Shown here: positions 16,220 to 24,757 of the stretch, piece by piece
Position numbering within the stretch: the stretch's first letter is position 1
Layout of the letters: each line of letters opens with the position of its first letter
Assembly (NCBI GenBank): GCA_002728855.1
Contig: PBWA01000019.1
Span: forward strand, 1 to 37,159
Direction: 5' to 3'
Length of the DNA stretch: 37,159 bases
Origin: Flavobacteriaceae bacterium
Lineage (GTDB): Bacteria; Bacteroidota; Bacteroidia; Flavobacteriales; Flavobacteriaceae
Made by a program: the position numbers and the translations under genes
The notes under the pieces: generated by a model
Told to the model about the DNA's origin: nothing
The model's database searches: none
What the model saw: only the letters and a program-made list of their open reading frames with translations

Positions 16220-17159
16220 AGTCTATCATTTTTAATTTTGATGCTAAAAGATAAATTATTGCCATTCTTATGGCCACTCCATTTTCTACCTGATTTAAAA
16301 TAATTGCATTTTCAGAATCTGCAAGATCTGATGTTATTTCAACTCCCCTATTGATAGGCCCTGGATGAAGGATTAAAACATCTTTCTTAACTTTATTAAA
16401 CTTTTCCCTATCTAATCCAAAAAGTTTTGAATATTCTCTGTTTGAAGGGAAAAATTTTACATCAGTTCTTTCATTCTGAATTCTTAACATATTTACAGCA
16501 TCACACCATTTTAATGTATTGACTAAATCATCTGTTGCAGTAACACCAAGGGATTCAATATCTTTTGGTAACAAAGATTTAGGAGCACATAATTTGATCT
16601 CAGCGCCTAAAGTATTTAGTAAGAATACATTAGAAAGCGCTACACGAGAATGTAAAACATCACCAACTATAGCGATTTTCTTTCCTTTTAAATTCCCTAA
16701 TTTTTCAATTAGAGAATAAGCATCTAAAAGTCCTTGTGAGGGATGTTCATGAGTTCCATCTCCTGCATTAATAATACATGAATTAATATTCTTTGAGACA
16801 AAAAGTGCAGAGCCAGGTGAAGGATGTCTTAAAACTATAATATCAACTTTCATGGCAATTATATTACTAATTGTATCTATCAAATTTTCCCCTTTACTAA
16901 TTGAAGATCCAGAGTAAGAAAAATTAATCACATCTGCACTTAATCTTTTTTCTGCCAGTTCAAATGAGAGCTTTGTTCTTGTGCTATTTTCAAAAAACAA
17001 ATTAGCAATGGTGATGTCTCTTAAACTTGGTACTTTTTTTATTGGGCGATTAATTATTTCTTTAAAATGGGAGGCTGTTTGAAAAATCAAGTTTAAATCA
17101 TTTTCTGTCAGATACTTTATTCCTAACAAATGATCAACTGAAAGTTTATTTCGTGTCAT
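16209..17159 (-). CDS. pyrB: Aspartate carbamoyltransferase, catalytic subunit
   Basis: 316 residues; the first committed step of pyrimidine synthesis. The carbamoyl-phosphate site STRTKLSFE (59-67), the mobile-loop serine/lysine SSISKGE (K89), THEHPSQGLLDAY (H139) and the aspartate-binding region with HPGPINRG (265-272) are present. No pyrI regulatory subunit is adjacent; control is probably through pyrR, whose TGA/TAA end overlaps the pyrB ATG by 4 nt. The end overlaps the STAS-like gene. Confidence 0.95.
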   Translation of the reverse strand: MTRNKLSVDHLLGIKYLTENDLNLIFQTASHFKEIINRPIKKVPSLRDITIANLFFENSTRTKLSFELAEKRLSADVINFSYSGSSISKGENLIDTISNIIAMKVDIIVLRHPSPGSALFVSKNINSCIINAGDGTHEHPSQGLLDAYSLIEKLGNLKGKKIAIVGDVLHSRVALSNVFLLNTLGAEIKLCAPKSLLPKDIESLGVTATDDLVNTLKWCDAVNMLRIQNERTDVKFFPSNREYSKLFGLDREKFNKVKKDVLILHPGPINRGVEITSDLADSENAIILNQVENGVAIRMAIIYLLASKLKMIDYDY

Positions 17160-17695
17160 TTTTCTTCAATATAAACAATGTTTTCAATTCCGTTTTTATT
17201 CCATTGAACTTTGACTTTATCACCCTGAATCGCATCGATTTGAGTTCCTAAATAATCAGGTTGAATAGGTAAATGTCTGCTAAATCTTCTGTCTATAAGC
17301 ACCAAAAGCTCAATTTCATTCGGTCTGCCAAAAGAATCTATAGCAGTAAGGGCGGCTCTAATACTTCTTCCAGTATATAAAACATCATCAATTAATACAA
17401 CTAGTTTGTTTTCAACAATGACATCCATCTTAGTTGATTTGGGTGATAATATTGTCTCTGCTCTTCTAAAATCATCTCTAAAAAATGTCACATCCAACTT
17501 ACCATGAGATATATTCTTTATGCCATATGATTCTTCTAATATTGAGATTAATCGGTTAAGCAAATATATTCCCCGAGGTTGAAGACCAATTAGTACTGTA
17601 TTTTGAAAATCTTTGTGCTTTTCAATTAATTGACAGGCTAATCTATTTAGTATGGTTTCAAATTTTTGTTGAGATAAAAGTGTTTTTCGAACCAT
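17156..17695 (-). CDS. pyrR: PyrR-type uracil phosphoribosyltransferase/regulator
   Basis: 179 residues of the type I phosphoribosyltransferase family. The PRPP loop LIDDVLYTGRSIRAAL (101-116) and the PyrR-specific IGLQPRGIYLLNRL and DRRFSRHLPIQPDYLGTQI segments are present. In Gram-positive bacteria PyrR binds a leader hairpin to attenuate pyr transcription and also salvages uracil. Here a TATTTTTG promoter box ends only 16 bp from the ATG, leaving no room for an attenuator leader, so the RNA-binding role is doubtful at this locus; enzymatic or other control is possible. Confidence 0.92.
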   Translation of the reverse strand: MVRKTLLSQQKFETILNRLACQLIEKHKDFQNTVLIGLQPRGIYLLNRLISILEESYGIKNISHGKLDVTFFRDDFRRAETILSPKSTKMDVIVENKLVVLIDDVLYTGRSIRAALTAIDSFGRPNEIELLVLIDRRFSRHLPIQPDYLGTQIDAIQGDKVKVQWNKNGIENIVYIEEK

Positions 17696-17711
17696 AATTA
17701 TAATTGATAAA

Positions 17712-17719
17712 CAAAAATA
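17712..17719 (-). promoter_or_regulatory. TATTTTTG -7 box for pyrR-pyrB-STAS-rnz
   Basis: An exact TAnnTTTG match on the minus strand. The expected start near 17708 gives a leader of about 13 nt. The -33 region falls on the T-run of the rpsA terminator (GTTTTT), so terminator and promoter overlap. Confidence 0.55.
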
Positions 17720-17731
17720 TCATTTTTAAAT

Positions 17732-17753
17732 AAAAACCCTCCTGATGGAGGGG
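17732..17753 (-). terminator. Intrinsic terminator of rpsA
   Basis: On the minus strand CCCTCC-ATCA-GGAGGG (6-bp GC-rich stem, 4-nt loop, 17737-17752) is followed directly by TTTTTATTT. It lies 36 bp after the rpsA stop and is the clearest intrinsic terminator in the window. Confidence 0.8.
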
Positions 17754-17788
17754 TACGTTTATTAATCATATGTGAAAAAAAATCATTT

Positions 17789-19945
17789 TTAGTCAGTTTT
17801 CTTTAGTTTAGAAAAATCTTCTATATCACCAAGAGTAGTCTTTTCTGAATTTTTTGCCTTTATCTTTTTAGATGCATTTTTGAAATTTTTTCGCTCTAAT
17901 TGTCTGAATAATTCTGTATGAGATATTACAACTTTTTTAAATTCTTTATTAAACTCAATAACTTTAAATTCAGCTTCCTCACCATTTATTAATTTTGATC
18001 CATCTTCTTTTTCCATATGCCTAAGGGGGATAAATGCAGTTAAATCCTCATTAAATCTGACAGTAGCTCCTTTCTCAACTATAGAATCAATTTTACCTTT
18101 GTGTATAGTTTCTTCTGCAAAATCAACTTCATACTTATTCCATGGGTTGTCAGTAAGTTGTTTATGACCAAGACTTAACTTTCTTCCATCAACATCAAGC
18201 TCTAAAACAATAACATCAATATTATCACCTAATGCTAGAAATTCTGATGGATGCTTGATTTTTTTTGTCCAAGACAAATCTGATATGTAGATAAGTCCAT
18301 CAACCCCTTCCTCAAGCTCAATGAAAACTCCAAAATTTGTAAAGTTTCTAACAGTTCCTTTGTGTTTAGAGTTTACTGGATACTTTGATGTTATATCTGT
18401 CCAGGGGTCAGGAGAAACATGCTTTAAACCTAGGGACATTTTTCTAGACTCCCTATCTAAAGTGAGGATTATAGCTTCAACTTCATCACCAACTTTAACA
18501 AAATCTTGAGCAGATCTTAAATGAGTGGACCATGACATCTCAGATACATGAACCAAACCCTCAACTCCTTCTTCGATTTCAATGAAAGCTCCATAATCTG
18601 CTATTACTACTACTTTTCCTTTAACCTTATCACCTTCATTTAGATTTTTATCTAAATTATCCCAGGGATGAGAGGAAAGTTGTTTGAGGCCAAGCTGAAT
18701 ACGTGATTTGTCATCGTCAAAATCAAGAATTACAACTCTTAACTTTTGATCTAATTCAAGAATTTCACTTGGATGATTTATTCTTGTCCATGAAAGATCA
18801 GTGATGTGAATCAGACCATCAACTCCTCCTAAATCAATAAAAACTCCATATGAAGTAATATTTTTTACTATTCCTTCTAGAATTTGTCCTTTTTCAAGTT
18901 GTGAGATTATCTCTTTTTTCTGCTCTTCAATATCAGCTTCAATTAATGCTTTGTGAGAAACTACAACATTTTTAAACTCATGATTGATTTTAACAACTTT
19001 GAATTCCATAACCTTATTGACATATTGATCGTAGTCTCTTATAGGTTTAACATCAATTTGAGAACCAGGTAAAAATGCTTCAATTCCAAAAACATCAACA
19101 ATCATTCCACCTTTAGTTCTGCATTTCACATGTCCTTTGACAATTTCACCATTCTTATTAGCTGCATTTACTCTATCCCAAGCTTTTATAGTTCTTGCCT
19201 TTCGATGAGATAGAATTAATTGACCGGTTTTATCTTCTCTAACATCAATTAAAACTTCAACTTTGTCACCAACTTTGAGATCTGGATTATATCTAAACTC
19301 ATTTAGAGATATTACACCCTCAGATTTGGAATTGATATCAATTATGGCTTCTCTATCAGTTATATGAACCACCTCTCCTTCAATTATTTCATCTTCAGTT
19401 GATGAATTAAAACTTTTATCTACTAATAATTCAAATTCTTTTAATTGTTTTTCGTCAATCAAATCAATACCTTCTTCATAGTTATGCCAATTAAAGTTTC
19501 CTAATAGATTTTGATCTGATGCCTTAGATGCGCTAACTTTTTTTTCAGTCTTATCTTCCACATCTTGTTTCTTCTCAGAAACTTTCTTTTTTGATTCTTT
19601 CTTTGGAGTTGTAGACTTTACGGTAGACTTTTTCTCAGAAACTTTCTTTTTAGTTTCTTTCTTTGAAGTTGTAGGCTTTGCGGTAGACTTTTTCTCAGAA
19701 ACTTTCTTTTTAGTTTCTTTCTTTGAAGTTGTAGACTTTACGGTAGACTTTTTCTCAGAAACTTTCTTTTTAGTTTCTTTCTTTGGAGTTGTAGACTTTG
19801 CGGTAGACTTTTTCTCAGAAACTTTCTTTTTAGTTTCTTTCTTTGGAGTTGTAGACTTTACGGTAGACTTTTTCTCAGAAACTTTCTTTTTAGTTTCTTT
19901 CTTTGCTGTAGTAGCTTTTGAAGTAGTCTTAGCTTTTTTTGCCAT
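17789..19945 (-). CDS. rpsA: 30S ribosomal protein S1 with lysine-rich repeat tail
   Basis: 718 residues against about 557 in E. coli. Six S1 (OB-fold) domains follow one another: about 187-249, 266-334, 352-423, 436-509, 523-596 and 611-681; the middle domains carry the typical YGVFIDLGGVDGLIHITDLSW-type core. S1 recruits mRNA to the 30S subunit, which matters more where Shine-Dalgarno sequences are scarce, as here. Residues 1-140 are a low-complexity basic tail made of 20-residue repeats (KKETKKKVSEKK plus an S/T/K/P segment) resembling histone H1-like tails; a role in nucleic-acid binding is inferred. It is transcribed alone from a consensus promoter at 20051-20081 and ended by the hairpin at 17732-17753. 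Confidence 0.95.
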   Translation of the reverse strand: MAKKAKTTSKATTAKKETKKKVSEKKSTVKSTTPKKETKKKVSEKKSTAKSTTPKKETKKKVSEKKSTVKSTTSKKETKKKVSEKKSTAKPTTSKKETKKKVSEKKSTVKSTTPKKESKKKVSEKKQDVEDKTEKKVSASKASDQNLLGNFNWHNYEEGIDLIDEKQLKEFELLVDKSFNSSTEDEIIEGEVVHITDREAIIDINSKSEGVISLNEFRYNPDLKVGDKVEVLIDVREDKTGQLILSHRKARTIKAWDRVNAANKNGEIVKGHVKCRTKGGMIVDVFGIEAFLPGSQIDVKPIRDYDQYVNKVMEFKVVKINHEFKNVVVSHKALIEADIEEQKKEIISQLEKGQILEGIVKNITSYGVFIDLGGVDGLIHITDLSWTRINHPSEILELDQKLRVVILDFDDDKSRIQLGLKQLSSHPWDNLDKNLNEGDKVKGKVVVIADYGAFIEIEEGVEGLVHVSEMSWSTHLRSAQDFVKVGDEVEAIILTLDRESRKMSLGLKHVSPDPWTDITSKYPVNSKHKGTVRNFTNFGVFIELEEGVDGLIYISDLSWTKKIKHPSEFLALGDNIDVIVLELDVDGRKLSLGHKQLTDNPWNKYEVDFAEETIHKGKIDSIVEKGATVRFNEDLTAFIPLRHMEKEDGSKLINGEEAEFKVIEFNKEFKKVVISHTELFRQLERKNFKNASKKIKAKNSEKTTLGDIEDFSKLKKTD
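19568..19903 (-). repeat. 60-bp in-frame tandem repeat in rpsA (about 5.6 copies)
   Basis: Five full 60-bp units plus a 36-bp partial unit, encoding residues 15-126 of S1. Each unit begins KKETKKKVSEKKST; the variable positions read V, A, V, A, V at one site and P, P, S, S, P at the end of the unit. DNA identity between units is very high, so expansion looks recent, and V/A alternation hints at duplication of a 120-bp pair. Confidence 0.95.
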
Positions 19946-20047
19946 TTCTTATTTTTTGTATTCTAGCACTCTAGGGAAATTAAGTTTTGTACTAGAAGCG
20001 GTTGTTAATTTTTTATCTTTTAACTTTTCCCTTTACAAATTAAAAGC
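19946..20047 (-). promoter_or_regulatory. rpsA 5' leader with inverted repeats
   Basis: A leader of about 100 nt separates the predicted start from the rpsA ATG, long for this window. AGGGAAA (19973-19979 on the plus strand) and TTTCCCT (20026-20032) could close a stem around 46 nt. CTAGCACTCTAG (19963-19974) is a short palindrome-like element, and a third CTAG lies at 19992-19995. It may fold for autogenous control by S1; untested. Confidence 0.4.
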
Positions 20048-20050
20048 TTG

Positions 20051-20081
20051 CAAATTTATGTTATATATATCTATTAACAAA
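20051..20081 (-). promoter_or_regulatory. Consensus Bacteroidota promoter of rpsA (TTTG-N19-TAAATTTG)
   Basis: On the minus strand TTTG (20081-20078) and TAAATTTG (20058-20051) are separated by exactly 19 bp, the best promoter match in the window, as expected for a highly expressed ribosomal gene. The predicted start is near 20047. Confidence 0.85.
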
Positions 20082-20111
20082 CAATATTGAGAAATTTATA
20101 ATGGAAAGTGT

Positions 20112-20777
20112 TTAATTTAAAAGCTCTATGATTTTATCGAATACTTTTTCTATTGTCAAATTTGAGGTGTCGATTTGAATAGAATCTTTGGGGATTATTA
20201 GTGGGGAAAGTTTTCTCTTCTCATCAGTTCTATCTCTTGTAATTATATTTTCTTTAATTTTATTTTTTGAAATTTTTATTCCTTTTTTTATCATTTCATT
20301 CCAACGTCTATCAACTCTAGTTTCAATAGATGCATTAAAAAAAAACTTGAAATTGGCGTTAGGAAAAACAACAGATCCTATGTCTCTGCCTTCAATCACT
20401 AATCCTTTTGATATCTTTAATGATCTTAATTGCTCTAAAACAAATGAACGAACAAATGATATTTTTGCAATTAAACTCACACTTTCAGAGACCTCATAAG
20501 AACGGATTTCATCATCAAGTTGACTTTGATTAAAATAGAGTTTATTCGTTTCACTATTTAAAAAAAAGCTTGACTCATCCAAGCTATTCTTCAAAAGATC
20601 AAGATTTATTGAACCAGATTCAAGAAAACCATTCTTTATTGAAAGAAGGGTTATTGCTCGATAAATAGAGCCAGTGTCTACATAATTGTATTTTAAATGA
20701 CTTGAAATTTTTTTTGCAATTGTACTTTTCCCAGTTGATGCAAACCCGTCGATAGTGATGATTATAGGATTAGACAA
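20112..20777 (-). CDS. cmk: Cytidylate kinase
   Basis: 221 residues. It phosphorylates CMP and dCMP. Walker A is GFASTGKST (11-19), followed by the NMP-binding YVDTGSIYRA and IEGRDIGSVVFPNA, and the RDRTDEKRKLSPL lid segment. It lies 2 bp after lon and just before rpsA; cmk-rpsA adjacency is a common bacterial arrangement, although here rpsA has its own promoter. Confidence 0.95.
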   Translation of the reverse strand: MSNPIIITIDGFASTGKSTIAKKISSHLKYNYVDTGSIYRAITLLSIKNGFLESGSINLDLLKNSLDESSFFLNSETNKLYFNQSQLDDEIRSYEVSESVSLIAKISFVRSFVLEQLRSLKISKGLVIEGRDIGSVVFPNANFKFFFNASIETRVDRRWNEMIKKGIKISKNKIKENIITRDRTDEKRKLSPLIIPKDSIQIDTSNLTIEKVFDKIIELLN

Positions 20778-20779
20778 GA

Positions 20780-23230
20780 TTAGAGTTTTTTCGAGTTTAA
20801 AACAGATTGTTCTGTAACAGCAAGTTTAATAACCTCATGCATTTCCTTAACATAATGAAAGATTAAACCTGTCAAGTATTCTGGATCAATTTCTTCAACA
20901 TCCTTTCTATTATCCTTAGATAATATAATTTCTTTAATTTTTGATCGTTTTGCTGCTAAAATTTTTTCTTTAATTCCGCCAACAGGAAGAACTTTGCCTC
21001 TAAGAGTAATTTCCCCAGTCATTGCTAACTTACTTTTAACTTTCTTTTGTGTTAAAAGTGAAACTAAAGAAGTTAACATTGCTATTCCTGCACTTGGGCC
21101 ATCTTTAGGAGTTGCCCCCTCAGGAACATGAATATGAATATTATATTTTCCAAAAGAGAAATTACTTAAGCCTAATTTTTTTGAGTTTGATTTTATATAT
21201 TCTAATGATATAGTTGCTGATTCTTTCATCACATTTCCTAAATTTCCAGTTATTGACAATACACCCTTACCTTCAGAAATTGCAGATTCAATAAAAAGAA
21301 TTTCTCCTCCAACCGAAGTCCATGCTAGACCTACAACTACTCCAGCAGTGGAATTATTTTCATACTTATCTCGAAAAACTTTTTCTATCCCAAGTATTTC
21401 ATGCAAATTCTCCTTTGATGGTTTTTTGATAAAATTTTCTTCTAGGCTTATTGACTTTGCAACATAACGTACACATTTTGCAATTTGTTTTTCTAGGCCT
21501 CTAACTCCAGATTCACGAGTATAGTTTTCAATTATTTTAATTATTACATTCTTATTCAGAGACAAATCATTATTTTTTAAACCATGTTCAACTAGTTGTT
21601 TTGGAAGAAGATGTTTTTTTGCAATTAAAGTCTTTTCCTCAACTGTATATCCAGTCATGTTAATAGTTTCCATACGATCCAAAAGAGCTGGGTAAATTGG
21701 GGAGAGACTATTTGCTGTTGCAATAAACATCACTTTAGATAAATCATATCCCATTTCCAGAAAATTATCATGAAACTTAGTGTTTTGCTCGGGATCAAGT
21801 ACTTCTAGTAAAGCTGCTGCTGGATCACCTTGAATTCCAGAATTGATTTTGTCAATTTCATCAAGTACAAAAACAGGGTTAGAAGTTCCAGCTTTTTTAA
21901 TTGCTTGAATTATTCTTCCTGGCATAGCACCAATATAAGTTTTTCTGTGACCCCTTATTTCAGATTCATCTCTCATACCTCCAAGAGAAATTCGAACATA
22001 TTTTCTACCAAGTGCTTCGGCAACTGATTTTCCAAGAGAGGTTTTGCCGACACCGGGCGGGCCATAAAGACATAAAATTGGAGATTTCATATCTTTTCTT
22101 AACTTGAGTACTGCTAGATGTTCTATGACACGATTTTTTACATCTTTAAGACCATAGTGATCTCTATCAAGTATTTTTTGAGCTCTTTTCAAATCAAAGT
22201 TATCAACTGAAAGATCATTCCAAGGAAGATCAATAAAAAGATCAAGATAATTTCTTTGAACAGAATATTCTGCTACTTGAGGATTCATCCTCTTTAATTT
22301 TGAAAATTCTTTATTAAAATGCTTAGAAGCAGTTTCAGACCATTTTTTTTGCTTAGATCTGCTTAACATTTCGTTTAATTCTTCTTCGTATGAGACATCT
22401 CCAAGCTCCTCTTGAATAGTCTTCATTTGTTGTTGAAGATAATATTCCCTTTGTTGTTGATTTAAATCATTTCTAACTCTTGATTGAATATCATTCTTCA
22501 ATACAAGCTTTTGATATTCAATGTTCATATATTTGAGTGACATTAATGCTTGCTTACTGATATCAAAAATTTCAAGAATTTTTTGTTTTTCTTTTACAGA
22601 TAAATTCATATTTGATGAAACAAAGTTTATCAGAAATGAAGGACTTTGAATATTTTTTATTGCAAAAGATGCTTCTGAGGGTATATTTGGATTATCTTGA
22701 ATTATCTGCAAAGCCATATCCTTAATTGATTCAATTGTGGCATCAAATTCAGAATTTTTTTTTGAAGAGTTTTTTTCTTCGACTGACTCAACTTGTGCTT
22801 TTAAGTATGGCTTTTTATTGATGAACTTCTTTATTTTAAACCTCTTTTTTCCCTGGATTATAACTGTTGTATTTCCATCAGGCATTTTTAAAATTCTTAA
22901 TATTTTTGCAGCTGTTCCAACTGAATAAATTTCTTCAGGGTTAGGATGTTCAATATCTTTATTTTTTTGAGCTGATACACCTAAAATTTTATTTCCTTTA
23001 TTGGCATCATTTATTAATTGAATTGATTTATCTCTTGTGGCTGTAATCGGTATTACAACTCCAGGGAATAAAACGGTATTTCTTAATGGCAAAATTGGAA
23101 TAGAATCTGGTAAGTCTTCCTTCTTTAGAGCCTCTTCATCTTCAGTTGTTAATAATGGTATAAATTCAGCTTCAGATTCAATATCTTTAAGCGACAAATT
23201 GTCTAATATGTTAAACTTTGGGTTATTCAT
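20780..23230 (-). CDS. lon: ATP-dependent protease La
   Basis: 816 residues, full-length LonA. An N-terminal substrate domain (about 42-240, LPDSIPILPLRNTVLFPGVV), a coiled coil (about 245-300), an AAA+ module with Walker A GPPGVGKTS (390-398) and Walker B VFVLDEIDK, then the protease domain with the Ser-Lys dyad S713 (DGPSAG) and K756 (GGIKEKILAA). It degrades misfolded and regulatory proteins in the cytosol. It lies upstream of cmk (2-bp gap). The 104-bp gap before lon shows no exact TAnnTTTG box. Confidence 0.97.
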   Translation of the reverse strand: MNNPKFNILDNLSLKDIESEAEFIPLLTTEDEEALKKEDLPDSIPILPLRNTVLFPGVVIPITATRDKSIQLINDANKGNKILGVSAQKNKDIEHPNPEEIYSVGTAAKILRILKMPDGNTTVIIQGKKRFKIKKFINKKPYLKAQVESVEEKNSSKKNSEFDATIESIKDMALQIIQDNPNIPSEASFAIKNIQSPSFLINFVSSNMNLSVKEKQKILEIFDISKQALMSLKYMNIEYQKLVLKNDIQSRVRNDLNQQQREYYLQQQMKTIQEELGDVSYEEELNEMLSRSKQKKWSETASKHFNKEFSKLKRMNPQVAEYSVQRNYLDLFIDLPWNDLSVDNFDLKRAQKILDRDHYGLKDVKNRVIEHLAVLKLRKDMKSPILCLYGPPGVGKTSLGKSVAEALGRKYVRISLGGMRDESEIRGHRKTYIGAMPGRIIQAIKKAGTSNPVFVLDEIDKINSGIQGDPAAALLEVLDPEQNTKFHDNFLEMGYDLSKVMFIATANSLSPIYPALLDRMETINMTGYTVEEKTLIAKKHLLPKQLVEHGLKNNDLSLNKNVIIKIIENYTRESGVRGLEKQIAKCVRYVAKSISLEENFIKKPSKENLHEILGIEKVFRDKYENNSTAGVVVGLAWTSVGGEILFIESAISEGKGVLSITGNLGNVMKESATISLEYIKSNSKKLGLSNFSFGKYNIHIHVPEGATPKDGPSAGIAMLTSLVSLLTQKKVKSKLAMTGEITLRGKVLPVGGIKEKILAAKRSKIKEIILSKDNRKDVEEIDPEYLTGLIFHYVKEMHEVIKLAVTEQSVLNSKKL

Positions 23231-23334
23231 AAATTTGTTCTGTCAAATTGTCATAAATACTATAGTTCTAAAAAACTAGATAATCTTACGTATATACATT
23301 CAAGATTTATGCCAAAACTGATATGTCATTATAT

Positions 23335-24657
23335 TTATTTGTTTGAAACATTCACCTTTCTTAAAAGAAAAGCTGCTATAAGAAATAAGATAAAAAACAT
23401 AAATACTGAGTTTCTCATCCCCCCAGAAGATTGTGTAATAAGTCCAAATGCTGTCATGCCAATAACAATTGCAATTTTTTCAGTAACATCATAAAAACTG
23501 AAAAAAGAAGTTGTGTTTTGTGTTTTTGGAATAAGCTTCGAATATGTAGATCTGGAAAGAGATTGCATTCCACCCATAACCATCCCTACGAATCCAGCTG
23601 CAATGTAAAATTGAAATGGAGTCTTTACAAAATAGGCATAAATACAAATCAAAGCCCATATTAAATTGATTGCAATTAATGTTTTAATATTTCCATACTT
23701 CTCAGATGCAAGTGTTGTTATAATAGCTCCAATTATTGCAACAATTTGAATTAATAGTATGCTTATAATCAGGCCAAGAGTTTTACTCTTCTGAGAATCC
23801 CATAATATCTCTGATTCACCAAAATATGCTGCTATAAGCATTACTGTCTGCAATGCAATACTATAAACAAAAAAAGCGCGCAAATATTTTCCTAAGTTTA
23901 AATTATTTTTTAATTGTCCCCAAACTCTCTTTAGCTCTAAATAACCATTCCATACTATATCTTTTCTAAATTTTTTAGAATTATTATTTCCCTTTGGTAA
24001 ATAATAAAGTGAATATTGACTAAAAATTGACCACCAAATTCCAACTGTAATAAATGAATATTTCATTGCTTTAATAGTTGCTTCCTCAAAATCGCCAGTA
24101 ATTCCATAAAAATTAGGATACATTACCATTGATAGATTAATTAAAAGTAGTGTTACACTACCTATATAACCTAAGGCAAATCCTTTGGCGCTAGCTCTAT
24201 CATGCTGATTTTGAAATGCAATATCTGGAAGATAAGAATTGTAGTAAACTAGGCTGCCCCATGCACCTATTAAGCCGAAAAAGTAACATGATAAACCAAG
24301 TATTAAATTATTTATATCAAGCCAGTAAAGACCAATACAAGAAAAAGATCCCAAAAAAATGAAAAATTTCATAAATCTTTTTTTATTTCCAATAAAATCT
24401 GCAATTCCAGAAAGAAGAGGGGATATAAATACAATAAAAGTGAATGCCAGAGCAGTGATGTAACTTATTAAAGAAGTGTGGTTAACATCATTATCAAACA
24501 AAATAACGGTATTTTTTTCAACAAACAATGAGCTATAATAAATAGGAAAAATAGTAGAAGTTATAACTAAGAAAAATACAGAATTTGCCCAGTCATATGA
24601 GGCCCATGCATTTATGATTTTTTTACTTCGTTTTTCTATGTGAAATTTGACGCTCAT
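23335..24657 (-). CDS. MFS transporter of the UMF1/Atg22-like family
   Basis: 440 residues with about 12 hydrophobic segments. The N-terminus IINAWASYDWANSVFFLVI, followed by IFPIYY, is the signature of the Atg22/UMF1-like branch of the major facilitator superfamily, and a GFVGMVMGGMQSLSRSTYSKLIP segment marks the C-terminal half. Eukaryotic Atg22 exports amino acids from the vacuole; the bacterial substrate is unknown. It is divergent from msrB across 100 bp and upstream of lon on the same strand. Confidence 0.85.
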   Translation of the reverse strand: MSVKFHIEKRSKKIINAWASYDWANSVFFLVITSTIFPIYYSSLFVEKNTVILFDNDVNHTSLISYITALAFTFIVFISPLLSGIADFIGNKKRFMKFFIFLGSFSCIGLYWLDINNLILGLSCYFFGLIGAWGSLVYYNSYLPDIAFQNQHDRASAKGFALGYIGSVTLLLINLSMVMYPNFYGITGDFEEATIKAMKYSFITVGIWWSIFSQYSLYYLPKGNNNSKKFRKDIVWNGYLELKRVWGQLKNNLNLGKYLRAFFVYSIALQTVMLIAAYFGESEILWDSQKSKTLGLIISILLIQIVAIIGAIITTLASEKYGNIKTLIAINLIWALICIYAYFVKTPFQFYIAAGFVGMVMGGMQSLSRSTYSKLIPKTQNTTSFFSFYDVTEKIAIVIGMTAFGLITQSSGGMRNSVFMFFILFLIAAFLLRKVNVSNK

Positions 24658-24746
24658 GAAATAATTTCATTAGCAATTTAATAATTCATTATTAAAAACT
24701 AATAATTTATAGAAATTTTAGATATAAGCTTTTAATATTCTTTACT

Positions 24747-24754
24747 TAAATTTG
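24747..24754 (+). promoter_or_regulatory. TAAATTTG -7 box for the msrB pair
   Basis: An exact TAnnTTTG match ending 3 bp before the msrB ATG at 24758. With the offset calibrated at rnpB the transcript would begin at the A of the ATG. No clear -33 TTTG was seen. Confidence 0.55.
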
Positions 24755-24757
24755 TAT

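Noticed and set aside
19568-19903. 60-bp repeats as a CRISPR array or satellite
   Set aside because: The units are contiguous with no unique spacers and stay in frame within rpsA.
23231-23334. Small RNA or regulator site in the gap before lon
   Set aside because: Only short imperfect inverted repeats (TAGTT/AACTA) and no exact promoter box were seen; nothing specific can be supported.
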